Under the pieces are notes generated by a model that made no database searches, was not told the origin of the DNA, and saw only the letters and a list, made by a program, of their open reading frames with translations. A stretch of 64,000 bases of DNA from a bacterium endosymbiont of Escarpia laminata (lineage in GTDB: Bacteria; Pseudomonadota; Gammaproteobacteria; Chromatiales; Chromatiaceae), in NCBI GenBank assembly GCA_003660235.1, contig QGON01000070.1, positions 1 through 64,000 on the forward strand. Reading direction: 5' to 3'. A program made the position numbers and the translations under genes. How positions within the stretch are numbered: position 1 is the first letter of the stretch; every line of letters starts with the position of its first letter. Below, one piece after another: positions 25,122 to 35,398 of the stretch.

Positions 25122-26474
25122 CTAATTGTTATTTCGATACGAGGCCAGGTCCTGCAACCCCTGCAGCTGCTGTGTCAGGAAGTCGCTGGTCGCAGACAGC
25201 CTTACCATCAGTGTATCCAGCCCTGCAAACTGCGCCCGAAAACGTGCCTCAGTCTTGGCCAGACGAAACTCCAGAGACTCCCGCTGATCCTGCACACTCT
25301 TCACCCTGGCATCCAGACCGTCCTCGCGGGCATCGATCAGCCCGTCGGGATCGAGCAAATTCTCAACCAGGGCATCGAGTCGGAACGCCAGCCCCTGATC
25401 ATCGTCAGAAAAGAGTTTGGTGACCGAAGAAAAATCGCTTTCCAGAGCCTCAGTCAAGACAGCGGTATCCAGCTGAAGGCTGCCATCTCTCTGAAATGAG
25501 ATACCGATACTGGAAGCATACTTGAACGCTCCCTCGACATCCGACTTTGAACCCAGCACTGAGGATATCTGCTGCTCCATCATGCGCAGGGTTCCGTCGC
25601 CGGAGAGTTCACCGCTGCCAAGGGTGGAAAGCGTATCCCGCAGGCTATTGTATGCGTCAACGAAACTCTGCACTGTCGTCTGCACAGCACCCAAGTCCTT
25701 ATCGACATTCAGCGCCACTGCATCAACACTGGTAGCCAACAGTTCCAGGGTCACCCCCTGAATTGCATCGGAGATGCTGTTGCTGCTGCGAGTAATGGTA
25801 TAGGAGTTATCCACCAGCAGTTGTGCATCTGCAGCAGCCCGCGTCTGCACCATGCTCAGTGGATCGGCAATGGGGTTGTTACCACTATCGGCAAAGGAGA
25901 CCGACATGGCATTCTCCACACCGGTTTCATCACTGGTCAGAGTGAGATAGAAACTGCCACTATTTTCCTGGATGATTCCTGCGCTGATACCGGTATTGTC
26001 GGTGGCCTCATTGATCGCCTGCTCGATCTGGCTCAGGGTCTTACCACCGATATCCACGTTAAACGACTGGGTGCCGACAGCCAATGTCATGGTGTCACCG
26101 GCATTACCGATCGTCGTGGTATCACTATCTGCAAACGACGCAGAGCCCATCTTGTGGGACTCAGCCAAGGCTTGAACGATGATGTCGTAACTGCCGGCGG
26201 CGGCATCATTGTCGGCATTGACAGTAAAGACCGCCTCATCCGCGCTGCTCGCGCTGAAGAGACCTATGCCTGAAAAACCGTTGAGTTTGTCCACGGTACT
26301 CTGAAACGAAGCCAGAGAGCCACGCAGCGCGCCGTAGGCGCTGATCTGGGTCAGAAAACCCGCCTCTTTTGACTGAAGATTCTGTATAGGAATCTGCTCC
26401 AGAGCCATCAACTGATCAACGATGGAGTTGACGTCGAGTCCGGAACCTATGCCTGGTGCGGAAATGGTTGGCAC
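25122..26474 (-). CDS. fliD: Flagellar filament cap FliD (HAP2)
   Basis: This 450-aa cap protein has N-terminal MPTISAPGIGSGLDVNSIVD and LMALEQIPIQNLQSKEAG, the conserved opening of FliD_N. It has a variable middle and a C-terminal FliD_C coiled-coil region (LRFRLAKTEARFRAQFAGLDT-like pattern, LSATSDFLTQQLQGLQDLAS). FliD forms the pentameric cap that folds flagellin at the filament tip. It is the first gene of fliD-fliS-fliT and has its own sigma-54 promoter at 26616-26631. Confidence 0.95.
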   Translation of the reverse strand: MPTISAPGIGSGLDVNSIVDQLMALEQIPIQNLQSKEAGFLTQISAYGALRGSLASFQSTVDKLNGFSGIGLFSASSADEAVFTVNADNDAAAGSYDIIVQALAESHKMGSASFADSDTTTIGNAGDTMTLAVGTQSFNVDIGGKTLSQIEQAINEATDNTGISAGIIQENSGSFYLTLTSDETGVENAMSVSFADSGNNPIADPLSMVQTRAAADAQLLVDNSYTITRSSNSISDAIQGVTLELLATSVDAVALNVDKDLGAVQTTVQSFVDAYNSLRDTLSTLGSGELSGDGTLRMMEQQISSVLGSKSDVEGAFKYASSIGISFQRDGSLQLDTAVLTEALESDFSSVTKLFSDDDQGLAFRLDALVENLLDPDGLIDAREDGLDARVKSVQDQRESLEFRLAKTEARFRAQFAGLDTLMVRLSATSDFLTQQLQGLQDLASYRNNN

Positions 26475-26615
26475 GTTTGCCTCCCGTCAGCTTGGCTGGC
26501 TCAAGCGCAACATCAAGCAGAAGCCAGCACAAACTTCAGTGAACACTCAGCCGAGAACCAAACTCACTGGAGGATCACTCCTGTCTGTCCGGTTTTCGAC
26601 ACTCTATGAGAAACA

Positions 26616-26631
26616 TGCAATCTCCATGCCT
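26616..26631 (-). promoter_or_regulatory. Sigma-54 promoter for fliDST
   Basis: Minus strand AGGCATGGAGATTGCA: GG and GC elements at correct spacing, and a perfect TTGCA. It lies 142 bases before the fliD start. Confidence 0.65.
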
Positions 26632-26651
26632 GAATCTTCAGAACATGGACA

Positions 26652-27107
26652 TCATGCACTTGTTTCCATCAGTAGTCCTACCGATTGCTCACGACCTGCC
26701 TTTCCATCAACTTTGGCATTGGCGACATCGATTGCTTCCTGCATGTGTTCGGCCAATGCCAATACCTCTTCCGAGGGTATCTGGCGAATCAGATCACCGG
26801 ATTTTCTATCGATTACCCGAACCACTGTTCTGCCACTGTCTTCGTCCAGGTCGAACTGCAACTCACGCTGCAACACTTGGGCAAAATCCTGCATCTGGCT
26901 GACAGCACCTTTAAGGACTTCTGCCGGAACATCAGCAGACCGCTCATCAACTGTTTTTTGTTGCAGAGCGGTCACCGGTTCGTTTCCGGAGATTGAGCCA
27001 ACGACCTTCAAAGGTTGGGGAGTAACACTTTCCGTAGTACGACGTACATCTTTAGCAGAATCCTTAGTCGATAAAGCTCCTACTGTGATTGTCATGTCCG
27101 TAGCCAT
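26652..27107 (-). CDS. flaG: FlaG family protein
   Basis: I start at ATG 27107 (MATDMTITVGALSTKDSAKD), with GAGGTG seven bases upstream; the GTG at 27116 is an alternative. The 151-aa protein ends in the conserved FlaG domain: LQRELQFDLDEDSGRTVVRV, IDRKSGDLIRQIPSEEVLAL. FlaG proteins influence filament length and sit between flagellin and fliD in many polar flagellates, exactly as here. Its mechanism is not well defined. Confidence 0.9.
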   Translation of the reverse strand: MATDMTITVGALSTKDSAKDVRRTTESVTPQPLKVVGSISGNEPVTALQQKTVDERSADVPAEVLKGAVSQMQDFAQVLQRELQFDLDEDSGRTVVRVIDRKSGDLIRQIPSEEVLALAEHMQEAIDVANAKVDGKAGREQSVGLLMETSA

Positions 27108-27187
27108 GGCCTTCACCTCACATTTAAACCTTTTAGTTCAGCCGGCGCCCGGTATCAAAATCGTGCGCCGACTGGAGCTTGTTACCG

Positions 27188-28693
27188 TTACTGCAGGAGA
27201 GACAGAACCATCTGCGGCTGGGAGTTAGCCTGGGACAGCATTGCCACACCGGCCTGCTGCAGGATCTGCGTGCGGGTCATGTTAGCGGTCTCCGCAGCAA
27301 AATCGGCGTCCTGAACCCGTGAACGGGCGGCGGATACATTTTCGCTGATATTGGAGAGATTGGAGATGGTGGAGCTCAGACGATTCTGAATGGCACCAAG
27401 ATCGGCACGCTGGTCAGAAATGAAGCTCAGGGCCTGATCGATAACATCCAGTGCACTATTGGCGCCAGTCTGGGAACCAATATCGATATCTGCAATACTA
27501 CTCAAAGTACCGGATGTTGCAGCGGCCACCATGATATCGGTACCCGTCGTCGACACCTGGAATGACTTGGATGAGCTCAACTCAACCTTACCACCCACAA
27601 CAATGGAGTCAGTCACGCCACCCGCACCGGTTGAATCAGAGTCAGCAAGCGCGACACCTCCGACTGTGACAGCGCTGGCAGTATCCGCTCCATCATTATT
27701 TGTAGCATCGGCAACAACAATGTCGTGACCAGTGGTATTGGTTAAAGAGATACCATCACCAGCAGCATTCAGGGTTGCACTGATGCCGGTGGAGGCGTTT
27801 TCAGCGTTGATAGCATCCCGCAGGGCAGCCAGGTCAGTACTGGCCGTTACCAATGCACTAATACTAACGGCTGACCCTACAGCTGCCTGACTCTCATCCT
27901 GGGAAGAAAGGGTGAAAGAGATTGTGCCGGTTGACGTTGCCTTCAACTCAACGGTGTTACTGGCGGTTGCCTTCACACCCGTTGAATCCTGCACACCATT
28001 GATTTGAGAAGCGATCTTGGCCGCCGTGGTATCCAGGGCAGTGGAGAGTGTTGAAGTACCCAAGCTACCGGTCACTGCAAATGCACCATCCGCAGCAACA
28101 TTGTTACCGCCGGTTCCGTCCGCCGTTGCTGTCAGTGCGCCACCGATGTGATCTTCTGTGGCAGTACCATCAGCCTTATAGGCACCCATGGTAGTGGCAG
28201 AGGTATTACCGATAGTGACAGAAATAGTCTGGTCAGCATTTGCACCTACGTGGAACTTGGCTGCGGTAAAAGTACCATCCAGGATGTTCTTTCCATTAAA
28301 GGTCGTGGTGCTGGAAATACGATTCAGCTCTTGTGCCAGCTGAGCCACTTCCTTTTGCATATTGGACCGGTCAGACGCACTGTTGGAGTCATTGGCAGAC
28401 TGTACGGCCAATTCACGCATCCGCTGCAGGATGTTTGTGGACTCCTGCATTGCGCCTTCAGCGGTCTGCGAGATAGAGATTGCATCATTTGCATTTCGCA
28501 TTGCCTGATTCAGACCACGGATCTGGGTGGTCATACGATCGGTAATGCCGAGGCCTGCCGCGTCGTCTTTCGCGCTGTTGATGCGCAGACCGGACGAGAG
28601 CCGTTCCATAGAGGTTGAGAGAGAGTTCTGGGTGCTAGTCAGGTTGCGCTGTGCATTCAGTGAACTGACATTTGTATTGATGACCATTGCCAT
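27188..28693 (-). CDS. fliC: Flagellin
   Basis: I start at ATG 28693 ([18 protein letters not shown]), preceded by AGGAG; the track's start is 12 codons earlier. The 501-aa protein has the conserved N-terminal D0/D1 ([40 protein letters not shown]) and C-terminal D1/D0 ([40 protein letters not shown], ending MVLSLLQ). The central 200-plus residues are Ala/Thr/Gly/Ser-rich and variable, as expected for the exposed D2/D3. Only one flagellin is present in the window. The sigma-28 promoter at 28802-28828 drives it as a late gene. Confidence 0.97.
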   Translation of the reverse strand: MAMVINTNVSSLNAQRNLTSTQNSLSTSMERLSSGLRINSAKDDAAGLGITDRMTTQIRGLNQAMRNANDAISISQTAEGAMQESTNILQRMRELAVQSANDSNSASDRSNMQKEVAQLAQELNRISSTTTFNGKNILDGTFTAAKFHVGANADQTISVTIGNTSATTMGAYKADGTATEDHIGGALTATADGTGGNNVAADGAFAVTGSLGTSTLSTALDTTAAKIASQINGVQDSTGVKATASNTVELKATSTGTISFTLSSQDESQAAVGSAVSISALVTASTDLAALRDAINAENASTGISATLNAAGDGISLTNTTGHDIVVADATNNDGADTASAVTVGGVALADSDSTGAGGVTDSIVVGGKVELSSSKSFQVSTTGTDIMVAAATSGTLSSIADIDIGSQTGANSALDVIDQALSFISDQRADLGAIQNRLSSTISNLSNISENVSAARSRVQDADFAAETANMTRTQILQQAGVAMLSQANSQPQMVLSLLQ

Positions 28694-28801
28694 GATTGCT
28701 TCTCCTTTCCGCCCGGCGATGTCTTGCATCGAGCCTGGGCGTTAGGTTGATATTTAGCGGATATACTGTCGAACCGACTGTATTTACCGCTTCCGGTTTC
28801 T

Positions 28802-28828
28802 GTAACGGCAGCGGAAAAGGGAACTTGA
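28802..28828 (-). promoter_or_regulatory. Sigma-28 promoter for fliC
   Basis: Minus strand TCAAGTTC, 11 bases, GCCGTTAC: 6/8 in each half of the FliA consensus with exact spacing, about 109 bases before the flagellin ATG. Confidence 0.65.
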
Positions 28829-28990
28829 GGGATTTCTTAAAAATAATCCAGCTACTTTAAGATGCCAGAAAAATAGATATAACTTATTGTTTTTTAACGA
28901 ATAGATTTGTAATCACGCACCTACTGAACAACCAATCCAGCCGTCAGCGTGAGAATATCCTTCTCACATGAGTGAGTCCGCTGCACCCGG

Positions 28991-29857
28991 TCAGCCGTTG
29001 AAAAGCGTCTTTGCCAGCTCCTGAGTTCTCTCAAACTGCCGATCGATCTGCAGGACAACCTTTTCAGCAGCCGGAACCGTGATCCCCAACCTCTCCAGAC
29101 GGCTATCCGTGGCAGACCAGGGCGTCTCCTGTTGCACAGCGGTCACCAGAGAAACTGCCACTCCTACCAGAGTGGCGGTTTCCCAGTAGCCACCTTGGAG
29201 GTCTGACTCAGGATAGTGGGCCATCGCCGTTACAAGTTGCTCAGGAAGACGCCAGCTACCCCCCAAATATCCGCCGGCATAAACATCGTCGAAACCAATC
29301 AACCCGGAGAGGGCCTGACTTAGTGAGACGGAATCGCTCTCCTCGACAATCGTATAGGCCTGATCCACCTCATCCGGCAGTTGATCCGTCAACCAAAGCA
29401 GTCCCAGACTGTGCAGCAGACCAGCGGTACGGGCTGCAGAAGATTCAACATCATCCACCGATGAAGCCACCGGCGCCAACCAGGATGCAGCGTCAGCGGT
29501 CATGAGCGCGCGGGTCCAAAAAGATTCTGTATTGAATCCGGGGCAACGGCTCGGATCGAAAGGAGAGGCGACGGCCAAGGCGATACTGGTACTTCTGACC
29601 ACAGCAAAACCCAGCCTGGAACAGGCCTTATCCAACGCAGTAATGGTGTTCACCGGGGAAGACCAGGCCGAGTTGGCCAGCGCGATAAGACGTCCTGCAA
29701 TAGTGGGAAAGCGTTCAATGATCTGCGCAAGTTCAGAGAACCCGATATTTTCGTCGGTCAACGCTTTCAACAAATAAGACGCGCCAGGCGGCAAAACAGG
29801 GACTTGCCTGCGACTCAACCTATCGAAGATGGAGATTTCAGCGCTCTCTATCGCCAT
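28991..29857 (-). CDS. HDOD-domain protein
   Basis: This 288-aa protein has the HDOD fold (LPPGASYLLKALTDENIGFS, FPTIAGRLIALANSAWSS, AGLLHSLGLLWLTDQL, AHYPESDL). HDOD domains are HD-superfamily relatives that lack full metal ligands; here the usual LHDIG is LHSLG, so hydrolase activity is not expected. They act in signalling and motility control. Its ATG lies two bases after the stop of the 1636-aa c-di-GMP kinase, so the two are co-translated, making it the last member of the TonB-TonB-yfiR-kinase operon. A role downstream of that kinase is inferred. Confidence 0.85.
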   Translation of the reverse strand: MAIESAEISIFDRLSRRQVPVLPPGASYLLKALTDENIGFSELAQIIERFPTIAGRLIALANSAWSSPVNTITALDKACSRLGFAVVRSTSIALAVASPFDPSRCPGFNTESFWTRALMTADAASWLAPVASSVDDVESSAARTAGLLHSLGLLWLTDQLPDEVDQAYTIVEESDSVSLSQALSGLIGFDDVYAGGYLGGSWRLPEQLVTAMAHYPESDLQGGYWETATLVGVAVSLVTAVQQETPWSATDSRLERLGITVPAAEKVVLQIDRQFERTQELAKTLFNG

Positions 29858-29859
29858 TG

Positions 29860-32800
29860 TTATTGATTCGCTATGGGAAATGGAAGAGCAGCCACCGCTT
29901 CGTCTCTCTCTTCCGGCAGGAAGTGCTTTTGTGCCAGTGCCGGAATCTCTTCCGGAGGGACAGGCCGGCTGAAAAAATAACCCTGAATGGTATCGCAGCC
30001 GATTCCACTCAGCACCTTCACCTGCTCTTCCGTCTCGACGCCTTCCGCGATGACACTGTGACCAAGCGCGCGGGCCACCCCAACGATGGTGCCCAGCAGG
30101 ATAGAGGACTCAGGATCCTTCAGCATGTCGGTAATGAACAGACGATCTATCTTGAGACAGGTGATCGGTAGATATTTAAGCGAGGCCAGGGAGGAGTAAC
30201 CCGTGCCAAAGTCATCAATGGCGATTTTCAGACCCATCTCCCGTATGTTTTTGAACACAGACAGGTTCTCGCCCGTGGTCTGCACCACGCTTTCGGTGAC
30301 CTCCAGTTCAAGATTCTCGGCCTGCCAACCCGTCTCCAGCAGAATCTGTTCAACGGTAGTCACAATACCCGGATCCTGGATATGGGTCGGAGAGATATTC
30401 ACCGACATCTGAAATAGAGGCAGCCCCATATCCTGCCAGGCTGTAGCCTGCTTGCAGGCAGTGCTCAGCGCCCACTCTCCCAACGTCTTGATCAAACCGA
30501 TGCGTTCCGCAACGTTGATAAATTCCGCTGGAGAGATCATACCCTTGGTGGGATGTTGCCACCGTGCCAGTGCTTCGACCCCAACCAAACGGCCACTTTG
30601 CACATTGATCTGGGGTTGGTAATAGAGCTCCAGTTCACTCCGTTCAAGCGCCAGACGCAGATCCTGCTCAATCTGCAAACGGTGCTCGGCCTGAGTGGTC
30701 AACTCGGGCTGGTAGAATGTGTAGCGATGTTTGCCCTCCTCCTTGGCAGCATACATGGCGCTGTCAGCAGCCTTTAGCAGGGCCTGCAGATTTTCACCAT
30801 CCTGCGGGAAGTGGGCAATACCGATACTGCATCTTGGCCGGATCTGCTGCAAACCCAGATCCACCGGCTTGTTGGTCTCCTGCAAACAGCGACTGGCAAC
30901 GTCTGCGGCGTCATACTCATCATTGACATGGTCCACCAGGATGCAGAATTCATCGCCACTCAGGCGGGCCACGAAATCAGCACCCCGCAAAACTTTTTGC
31001 AGACGCTGGGCAATGACCTTGAGCAGCTGATCGCCCACATCATGACCCAGACTGTCATTCACATCCTTAAAGCCATCAAGATCCAGATACAACAGGGCAA
31101 AGCGTTCCTTGCGCCGATGCGCTGCCTTGATAACGTCTTCCAGATGTTTGTAGAAATAGGCCCGGCTTGCCAAACCGGTCAGTTCGTCGGAATAAGCCAG
31201 CTGACGGATACGCCTTTCAGATACTCTCTGTTGGGTGATGTCCTGAACCGTTCCCAGCACCACACCGTCCGCATCCGGTGCAAGATCCAGTTCCTGATGT
31301 ACGATTACTGACTTGTTGCTTTCGGTGAGCAATCGGTAATCCGAAGGATGCAGTGGCGCACCATCCACCACGGATGTGATGTTATCGCGGATAAAAGCTC
31401 GGTCATCCGGATGTATTCGATCCAGATAGCCGCCCAGCTTTTTACAGCAAGCAACCTGGGAAGCCCCCAGCATTTTGGCCAGCTGCTTTGAAATCACCAG
31501 CTCATCCCGCTTTGCATCCCACCGCCAATACCCCAGGGCGGCCATACGTTGTGCACTGGCCAGTTGCTCCTGGCTTTCATGCAGGGCCTTGGAGTCTTGA
31601 GCAGCCCTGAGTTGAAAGCGTATCCGGTGACTCAAAACATTGTAGTTGACCGGCTTGGTGATAAAACCGTCCGCACCGGACTGGAAGGCCTGATTGACGG
31701 TTTCCATATCCTCCAGCCCAGTGACCATGAGGATGGGGATAGTTCTAAATTCCCGCCTTTTCCTCAGGCGCCGACAGACTTCAAAGCCATCCATGCCTTC
31801 CATAAGGGCATCGAGCAGGATGATATCCGGTATTTTTTTTGCTGCCCGCTCAAGACACTCTTTTCCGCTCTCCGCCTCATCAACCTCAAAACCGACTGCA
31901 CTCAATGCCTCACGGGTGGTAATGCGGAAATTTGAATCATCATCCACCAGTAAAATACGCTCTCCGCTCTGGCGGACCGGGATATCAATGGCGAGGGTTT
32001 TTTTGGATGACTCAATTTCAGTGCGCAGTGCGTCGAGAATAGTGGGCAACAAGGCTTCAATGTTATCCACCAAATTGGGCGCAGGTGACAAATCCTTTTC
32101 GGCTGCCGAGGTCTCGAGTTGTTGGCAGTGCCGGGAAAAAACCATTGCCCCCAAATTGGCACTACTCGATTTCAGGCTGTGGACAATCCCCCTGAGGCTC
32201 TCCGCATCATTATCATCAAGTGCCTGGCGAAGCTTGGCAACATCGTCAGGAGCCTGTTTTAGAAAGTGATTGACCGATTTCCCCAACACATCCCTTCCGC
32301 TCATCTCGCCCAACTGGCGCAGCTGCGCCAAGGGGGCGGGATCGAGAATAGGAGAGTCAGAGACTTTCCCGGACAGAGATGTCTCGCCGGTTTCCGCTTG
32401 CTCCGTAACTTCAACCTTAAGCCATTTTTTCAACAACTCCGACAAACGTTTCTGACTGAAAGGTTTGCTCAGATAGTCATTCATACCGGCAGTTTCACAC
32501 TGTTCCTGTATGCCTTTCTGTACATCCGCAGTGAGTGCCACAATCGTAACCGGCTTTTGCCCTTTCTCCTGTTCGATGAGACGAATCTGACTGGTGGCGC
32601 TGAAGCCATCCATCTCCGGCATGTGGCAGTCCATCAGGATCAGATCATAGGTGTTTTGGGTAGCAGCTTCGACAGCTTCAAGACCATTCCCGGCAAGATC
32701 CATCTCACAGCCCAGTGCCATCAACATGCTGATGGCCACCTCCTGGTTCACCAGATTATCCTCAGCCAGGAGAATCTTCCCTTTCAGTTTTTCAGTCGCC

Positions 32801-34770
32801 TGACCTGCGTCGGCAACGGCAGCGACTTGTTCACCCATAACCTCCCGCAGGCACAGCAGCAATTGCTGTTGGCGTACAGGTTTCTGTAGATGGCGGGCAA
32901 TACCACACGCCTGGGCAATCGACGATTCCGCATCGAATTCAGTCGAGCTGAGCATCACCAGATGTGGCGCAGGTATGGACGAGTCATTGCGGATGGAGCG
33001 CGCCAGTTCAAGGCCATCCATCTCCGGCATGTGCCAGTCGAGCAGCACAATCTGGTAGGGGTCACCTCCATCGGCGGCCTGACGCAACCGTTCAAGCGCC
33101 TGTCTCCCGGAATCAACACTGCCGTTCCTCATGCCCCAGGCGATGACCTGGTTGTGGAGAATCTCCCGGTTGGTAACATGGTCGTCAACGATAAGGACAC
33201 GGACACCTTCCAGGATATCGTGGTTCGGCGCTTGAGGCCGTTCCTCTATTGCGGCCTCAAGTTCTATTTTGAAACTGAAATGTGCACCCTCCCCCGGAAT
33301 ACTCTCAAGTTCGATCGCGCCACCCATGAGCTTGACCAGACGACTGGCGATAGCCAGACCCAGGCCCGTACCACCAAACCGCCGAGTTGTGGAGCTGTCA
33401 GCCTGGCTGAAGGCATTGAAGACATCACCCTGCTGCGAAATGGGGATACCGGGGCCGGTATCAGAGACTTCGAAGGCTATCTGCATGCTGTTGACATGCC
33501 GTTCGCTGGTTCTTACCCAAAGACGCACCTCACCCCGTTTGGTGAACTTCACGGCATTTCCCAGCAGGTTAACCAGAATCTGCCGTAATCGCACGGCATC
33601 GCCCCGAACCCATCGGGGCAAATCAGGCGGCAGATTGGGAATCAGTTCGAGCCCCTTGCGATGGGCCTGGTTGGCCACCAGCTCCAGGGTGTCTTCCAAC
33701 AGCGTTCGAAGATCGAAATCCTCTTTATTGAGTTGAAGTTTATCTGCCTCGATCTTGGAGAAATCGAGGATGTCATTGATAACCCCCAGCAGAGACTCTG
33801 CAGAACGATGAGCGGAATCCGCCAGACGGTGAGCACGCACGTCCAAACCGGTATCCAGCAACAGTTCCGTCATGCCCAGCACGCCGTTCATGGGGGTGCG
33901 AATTTCATGACTCATGGTGGCAAGAAATTCGCTCTTGGCCCGACTGGCAGCTTCCGCGCCCTCCTTGGCCTCCTGCAGACTTGCCGTGCGCTCAGAGACC
34001 TTCTGCTCCAGCCCCTCCCGGTAGGAGGATAGCTTTTTATCACGTCCTTCAATCTGCCCCAACATAGTGTTGAAGCGTTCGATGAGTGTGCCAATCTCAT
34101 CATTGTCGCCAGGCTGCAGACGCAGACTGAAATTCTTCTGATCTGCGACATCCTGCATGCCGTTGACTAGATTATTGATAGGACCCGAGATGCGGCGCTG
34201 CATGGAGTACGAGAGAAGATATACCCCCAGCATAATGCCGACCAACAACAGCCCTGAAATCAGCAGATAATCGATGATCTGGTCATATAGGGGGTCCAGA
34301 CTCGCCTCGATGAACAGATGGCCAATCACCTCGCCATCCAGGGTGACGGGTTTCAGCAGATCCAGATCGTCCCCGGCAAAACGGTACTCAATTCTTTTCG
34401 ACTGACCCAACTCGCTAAACCAGGCCTTGTCTTCATTTTCGATACGGGCTTGTACCCCGGAATCTTGCGGATAAGCGGCAAACATTTGCCAGTTATCCTG
34501 ATAGAGAATCGCGCCATTAACATCCGCTTGGTTTTTCAGTGATAACAGAAGCTTTTGCGCTGTCTTCGGATCATCGAAAGTGAGTGCGGCAGTGGAGTTG
34601 GTACTGATGAAGTCCGCCAGTACCGAAACACGCTCAACCAAAGCCTCACGATAGGAGACAACCTCCAGGACAATATGGCTGACAGAGACAATCAACAGCG
34701 CGACGCCGCTGATCAACAGGATCATCCGTCTTATCTTTTGTGCGATGTTGATGTTACTGAGAAAATCCAT
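29860..34770 (-). CDS. CHASE8 hybrid histidine kinase fused to PAS-GGDEF-EAL (1636 aa)
   Basis: An unusually long inner-membrane signalling protein. Domains in order: TM1 (about 15-35); periplasmic CHASE8 ([20 protein letters not shown]), the sensor type of YfiN; TM2 (about 165-190); HAMP ([20 protein letters not shown]); HisKA ([20 protein letters not shown]); HATPase ([30 protein letters not shown]); receiver 1 ([17 protein letters not shown]); receiver 2 ([19 protein letters not shown]); Hpt ([20 protein letters not shown]); receiver 3 ([20 protein letters not shown]); PAS; GGDEF with [11 protein letters not shown], a SGDEF variant of the active-site loop; EAL with [20 protein letters not shown] and [18 protein letters not shown]. 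Both c-di-GMP synthesis and hydrolysis sites look intact enough to act. It follows yfiR by eight bases. YfiR is the known periplasmic inhibitor of CHASE8 cyclases. Confidence 0.9.
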   Translation of the reverse strand: MDFLSNINIAQKIRRMILLISGVALLIVSVSHIVLEVVSYREALVERVSVLADFISTNSTAALTFDDPKTAQKLLLSLKNQADVNGAILYQDNWQMFAAYPQDSGVQARIENEDKAWFSELGQSKRIEYRFAGDDLDLLKPVTLDGEVIGHLFIEASLDPLYDQIIDYLLISGLLLVGIMLGVYLLSYSMQRRISGPINNLVNGMQDVADQKNFSLRLQPGDNDEIGTLIERFNTMLGQIEGRDKKLSSYREGLEQKVSERTASLQEAKEGAEAASRAKSEFLATMSHEIRTPMNGVLGMTELLLDTGLDVRAHRLADSAHRSAESLLGVINDILDFSKIEADKLQLNKEDFDLRTLLEDTLELVANQAHRKGLELIPNLPPDLPRWVRGDAVRLRQILVNLLGNAVKFTKRGEVRLWVRTSERHVNSMQIAFEVSDTGPGIPISQQGDVFNAFSQADSSTTRRFGGTGLGLAIASRLVKLMGGAIELESIPGEGAHFSFKIELEAAIEERPQAPNHDILEGVRVLIVDDHVTNREILHNQVIAWGMRNGSVDSGRQALERLRQAADGGDPYQIVLLDWHMPEMDGLELARSIRNDSSIPAPHLVMLSSTEFDAESSIAQACGIARHLQKPVRQQQLLLCLREVMGEQVAAVADAGQATEKLKGKILLAEDNLVNQEVAISMLMALGCEMDLAGNGLEAVEAATQNTYDLILMDCHMPEMDGFSATSQIRLIEQEKGQKPVTIVALTADVQKGIQEQCETAGMNDYLSKPFSQKRLSELLKKWLKVEVTEQAETGETSLSGKVSDSPILDPAPLAQLRQLGEMSGRDVLGKSVNHFLKQAPDDVAKLRQALDDNDAESLRGIVHSLKSSSANLGAMVFSRHCQQLETSAAEKDLSPAPNLVDNIEALLPTILDALRTEIESSKKTLAIDIPVRQSGERILLVDDDSNFRITTREALSAVGFEVDEAESGKECLERAAKKIPDIILLDALMEGMDGFEVCRRLRKRREFRTIPILMVTGLEDMETVNQAFQSGADGFITKPVNYNVLSHRIRFQLRAAQDSKALHESQEQLASAQRMAALGYWRWDAKRDELVISKQLAKMLGASQVACCKKLGGYLDRIHPDDRAFIRDNITSVVDGAPLHPSDYRLLTESNKSVIVHQELDLAPDADGVVLGTVQDITQQRVSERRIRQLAYSDELTGLASRAYFYKHLEDVIKAAHRRKERFALLYLDLDGFKDVNDSLGHDVGDQLLKVIAQRLQKVLRGADFVARLSGDEFCILVDHVNDEYDAADVASRCLQETNKPVDLGLQQIRPRCSIGIAHFPQDGENLQALLKAADSAMYAAKEEGKHRYTFYQPELTTQAEHRLQIEQDLRLALERSELELYYQPQINVQSGRLVGVEALARWQHPTKGMISPAEFINVAERIGLIKTLGEWALSTACKQATAWQDMGLPLFQMSVNISPTHIQDPGIVTTVEQILLETGWQAENLELEVTESVVQTTGENLSVFKNIREMGLKIAIDDFGTGYSSLASLKYLPITCLKIDRLFITDMLKDPESSILLGTIVGVARALGHSVIAEGVETEEQVKVLSGIGCDTIQGYFFSRPVPPEEIPALAQKHFLPEERDEAVAALPFPIANQ

Positions 34771-34778
34771 TGTTCTGC

Positions 34779-35363
34779 TTAATTTTCCGGTGAATCCAAA
34801 ACCGTAGCCAAATCCAAAAGAGGGGCTGCAATCTTCAGGCCTGACCTTCTGGCGCTCTCAAGGTTGATCAGGAAACCAATGCGTTTTTTGCCACGGGTGA
34901 ACTCGATGATGCCGCCCTGTTCTGCAAAACCTTCTGTGTCACCCAAGGTCAATATCGGCCGGCCTTTCAATTTCTGAAGGATGGCACCCATAAAGGGCCG
35001 CTTGGATTTGCTGATAAAAACCACCTGACAGCTGTCACCAATGGACTCGGACTGGGTAAAACGGCGAATCCGCACTGTCCGACCGGCAGCCTTACGCTGC
35101 TCCAGGGCATCAAGAGCCGAGCCGAAGACGTCCTCACCCAGTACACAGATACCAAAACGCCCGGACTTGTCAGCGCCCGAGGAGGCGGGCCATTCAACGA
35201 ATTTACTCAGCTTGTAGACCAGCGCGGCCTTGAGCTTGTATTCCGCGTCGGGGGAGGCGGCGATAAGCTGCAGCGGCAACAGCACCATCAACAACCACAG
35301 ACAGCACAGTCTGAGCCTTGGCAGCCATTGGGGTGCAACTTGTGAGGGTAATTCAAGCATCAT
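34779..35363 (-). CDS. YfiR-family periplasmic regulator
   Basis: This 194-aa protein has an N-terminal hydrophobic export signal ([20 protein letters not shown]) and the YfiR/DUF4154 core: [80 protein letters not shown] and [19 protein letters not shown]. In Pseudomonas YfiR binds the periplasmic CHASE8 region of YfiN and represses diguanylate cyclase activity, with redox-sensitive cysteines. The cognate CHASE8 protein is encoded immediately downstream, so the pair probably works the same way. Two TonB-dependent receptors lie immediately upstream. Confidence 0.9.
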   Translation of the reverse strand: MMLELPSQVAPQWLPRLRLCCLWLLMVLLPLQLIAASPDAEYKLKAALVYKLSKFVEWPASSGADKSGRFGICVLGEDVFGSALDALEQRKAAGRTVRIRRFTQSESIGDSCQVVFISKSKRPFMGAILQKLKGRPILTLGDTEGFAEQGGIIEFTRGKKRIGFLINLESARRSGLKIAAPLLDLATVLDSPEN

Positions 35364-35398
35364 GCTTTAGAACTATTCGGCTTCCAATCCGGCGCTAT

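Noticed and set aside
26422-27228. 268-aa plus-strand ORF over flaG and fliD start
   Set aside because: Antisense to flaG/fliD, low-complexity translation and no ribosome site.
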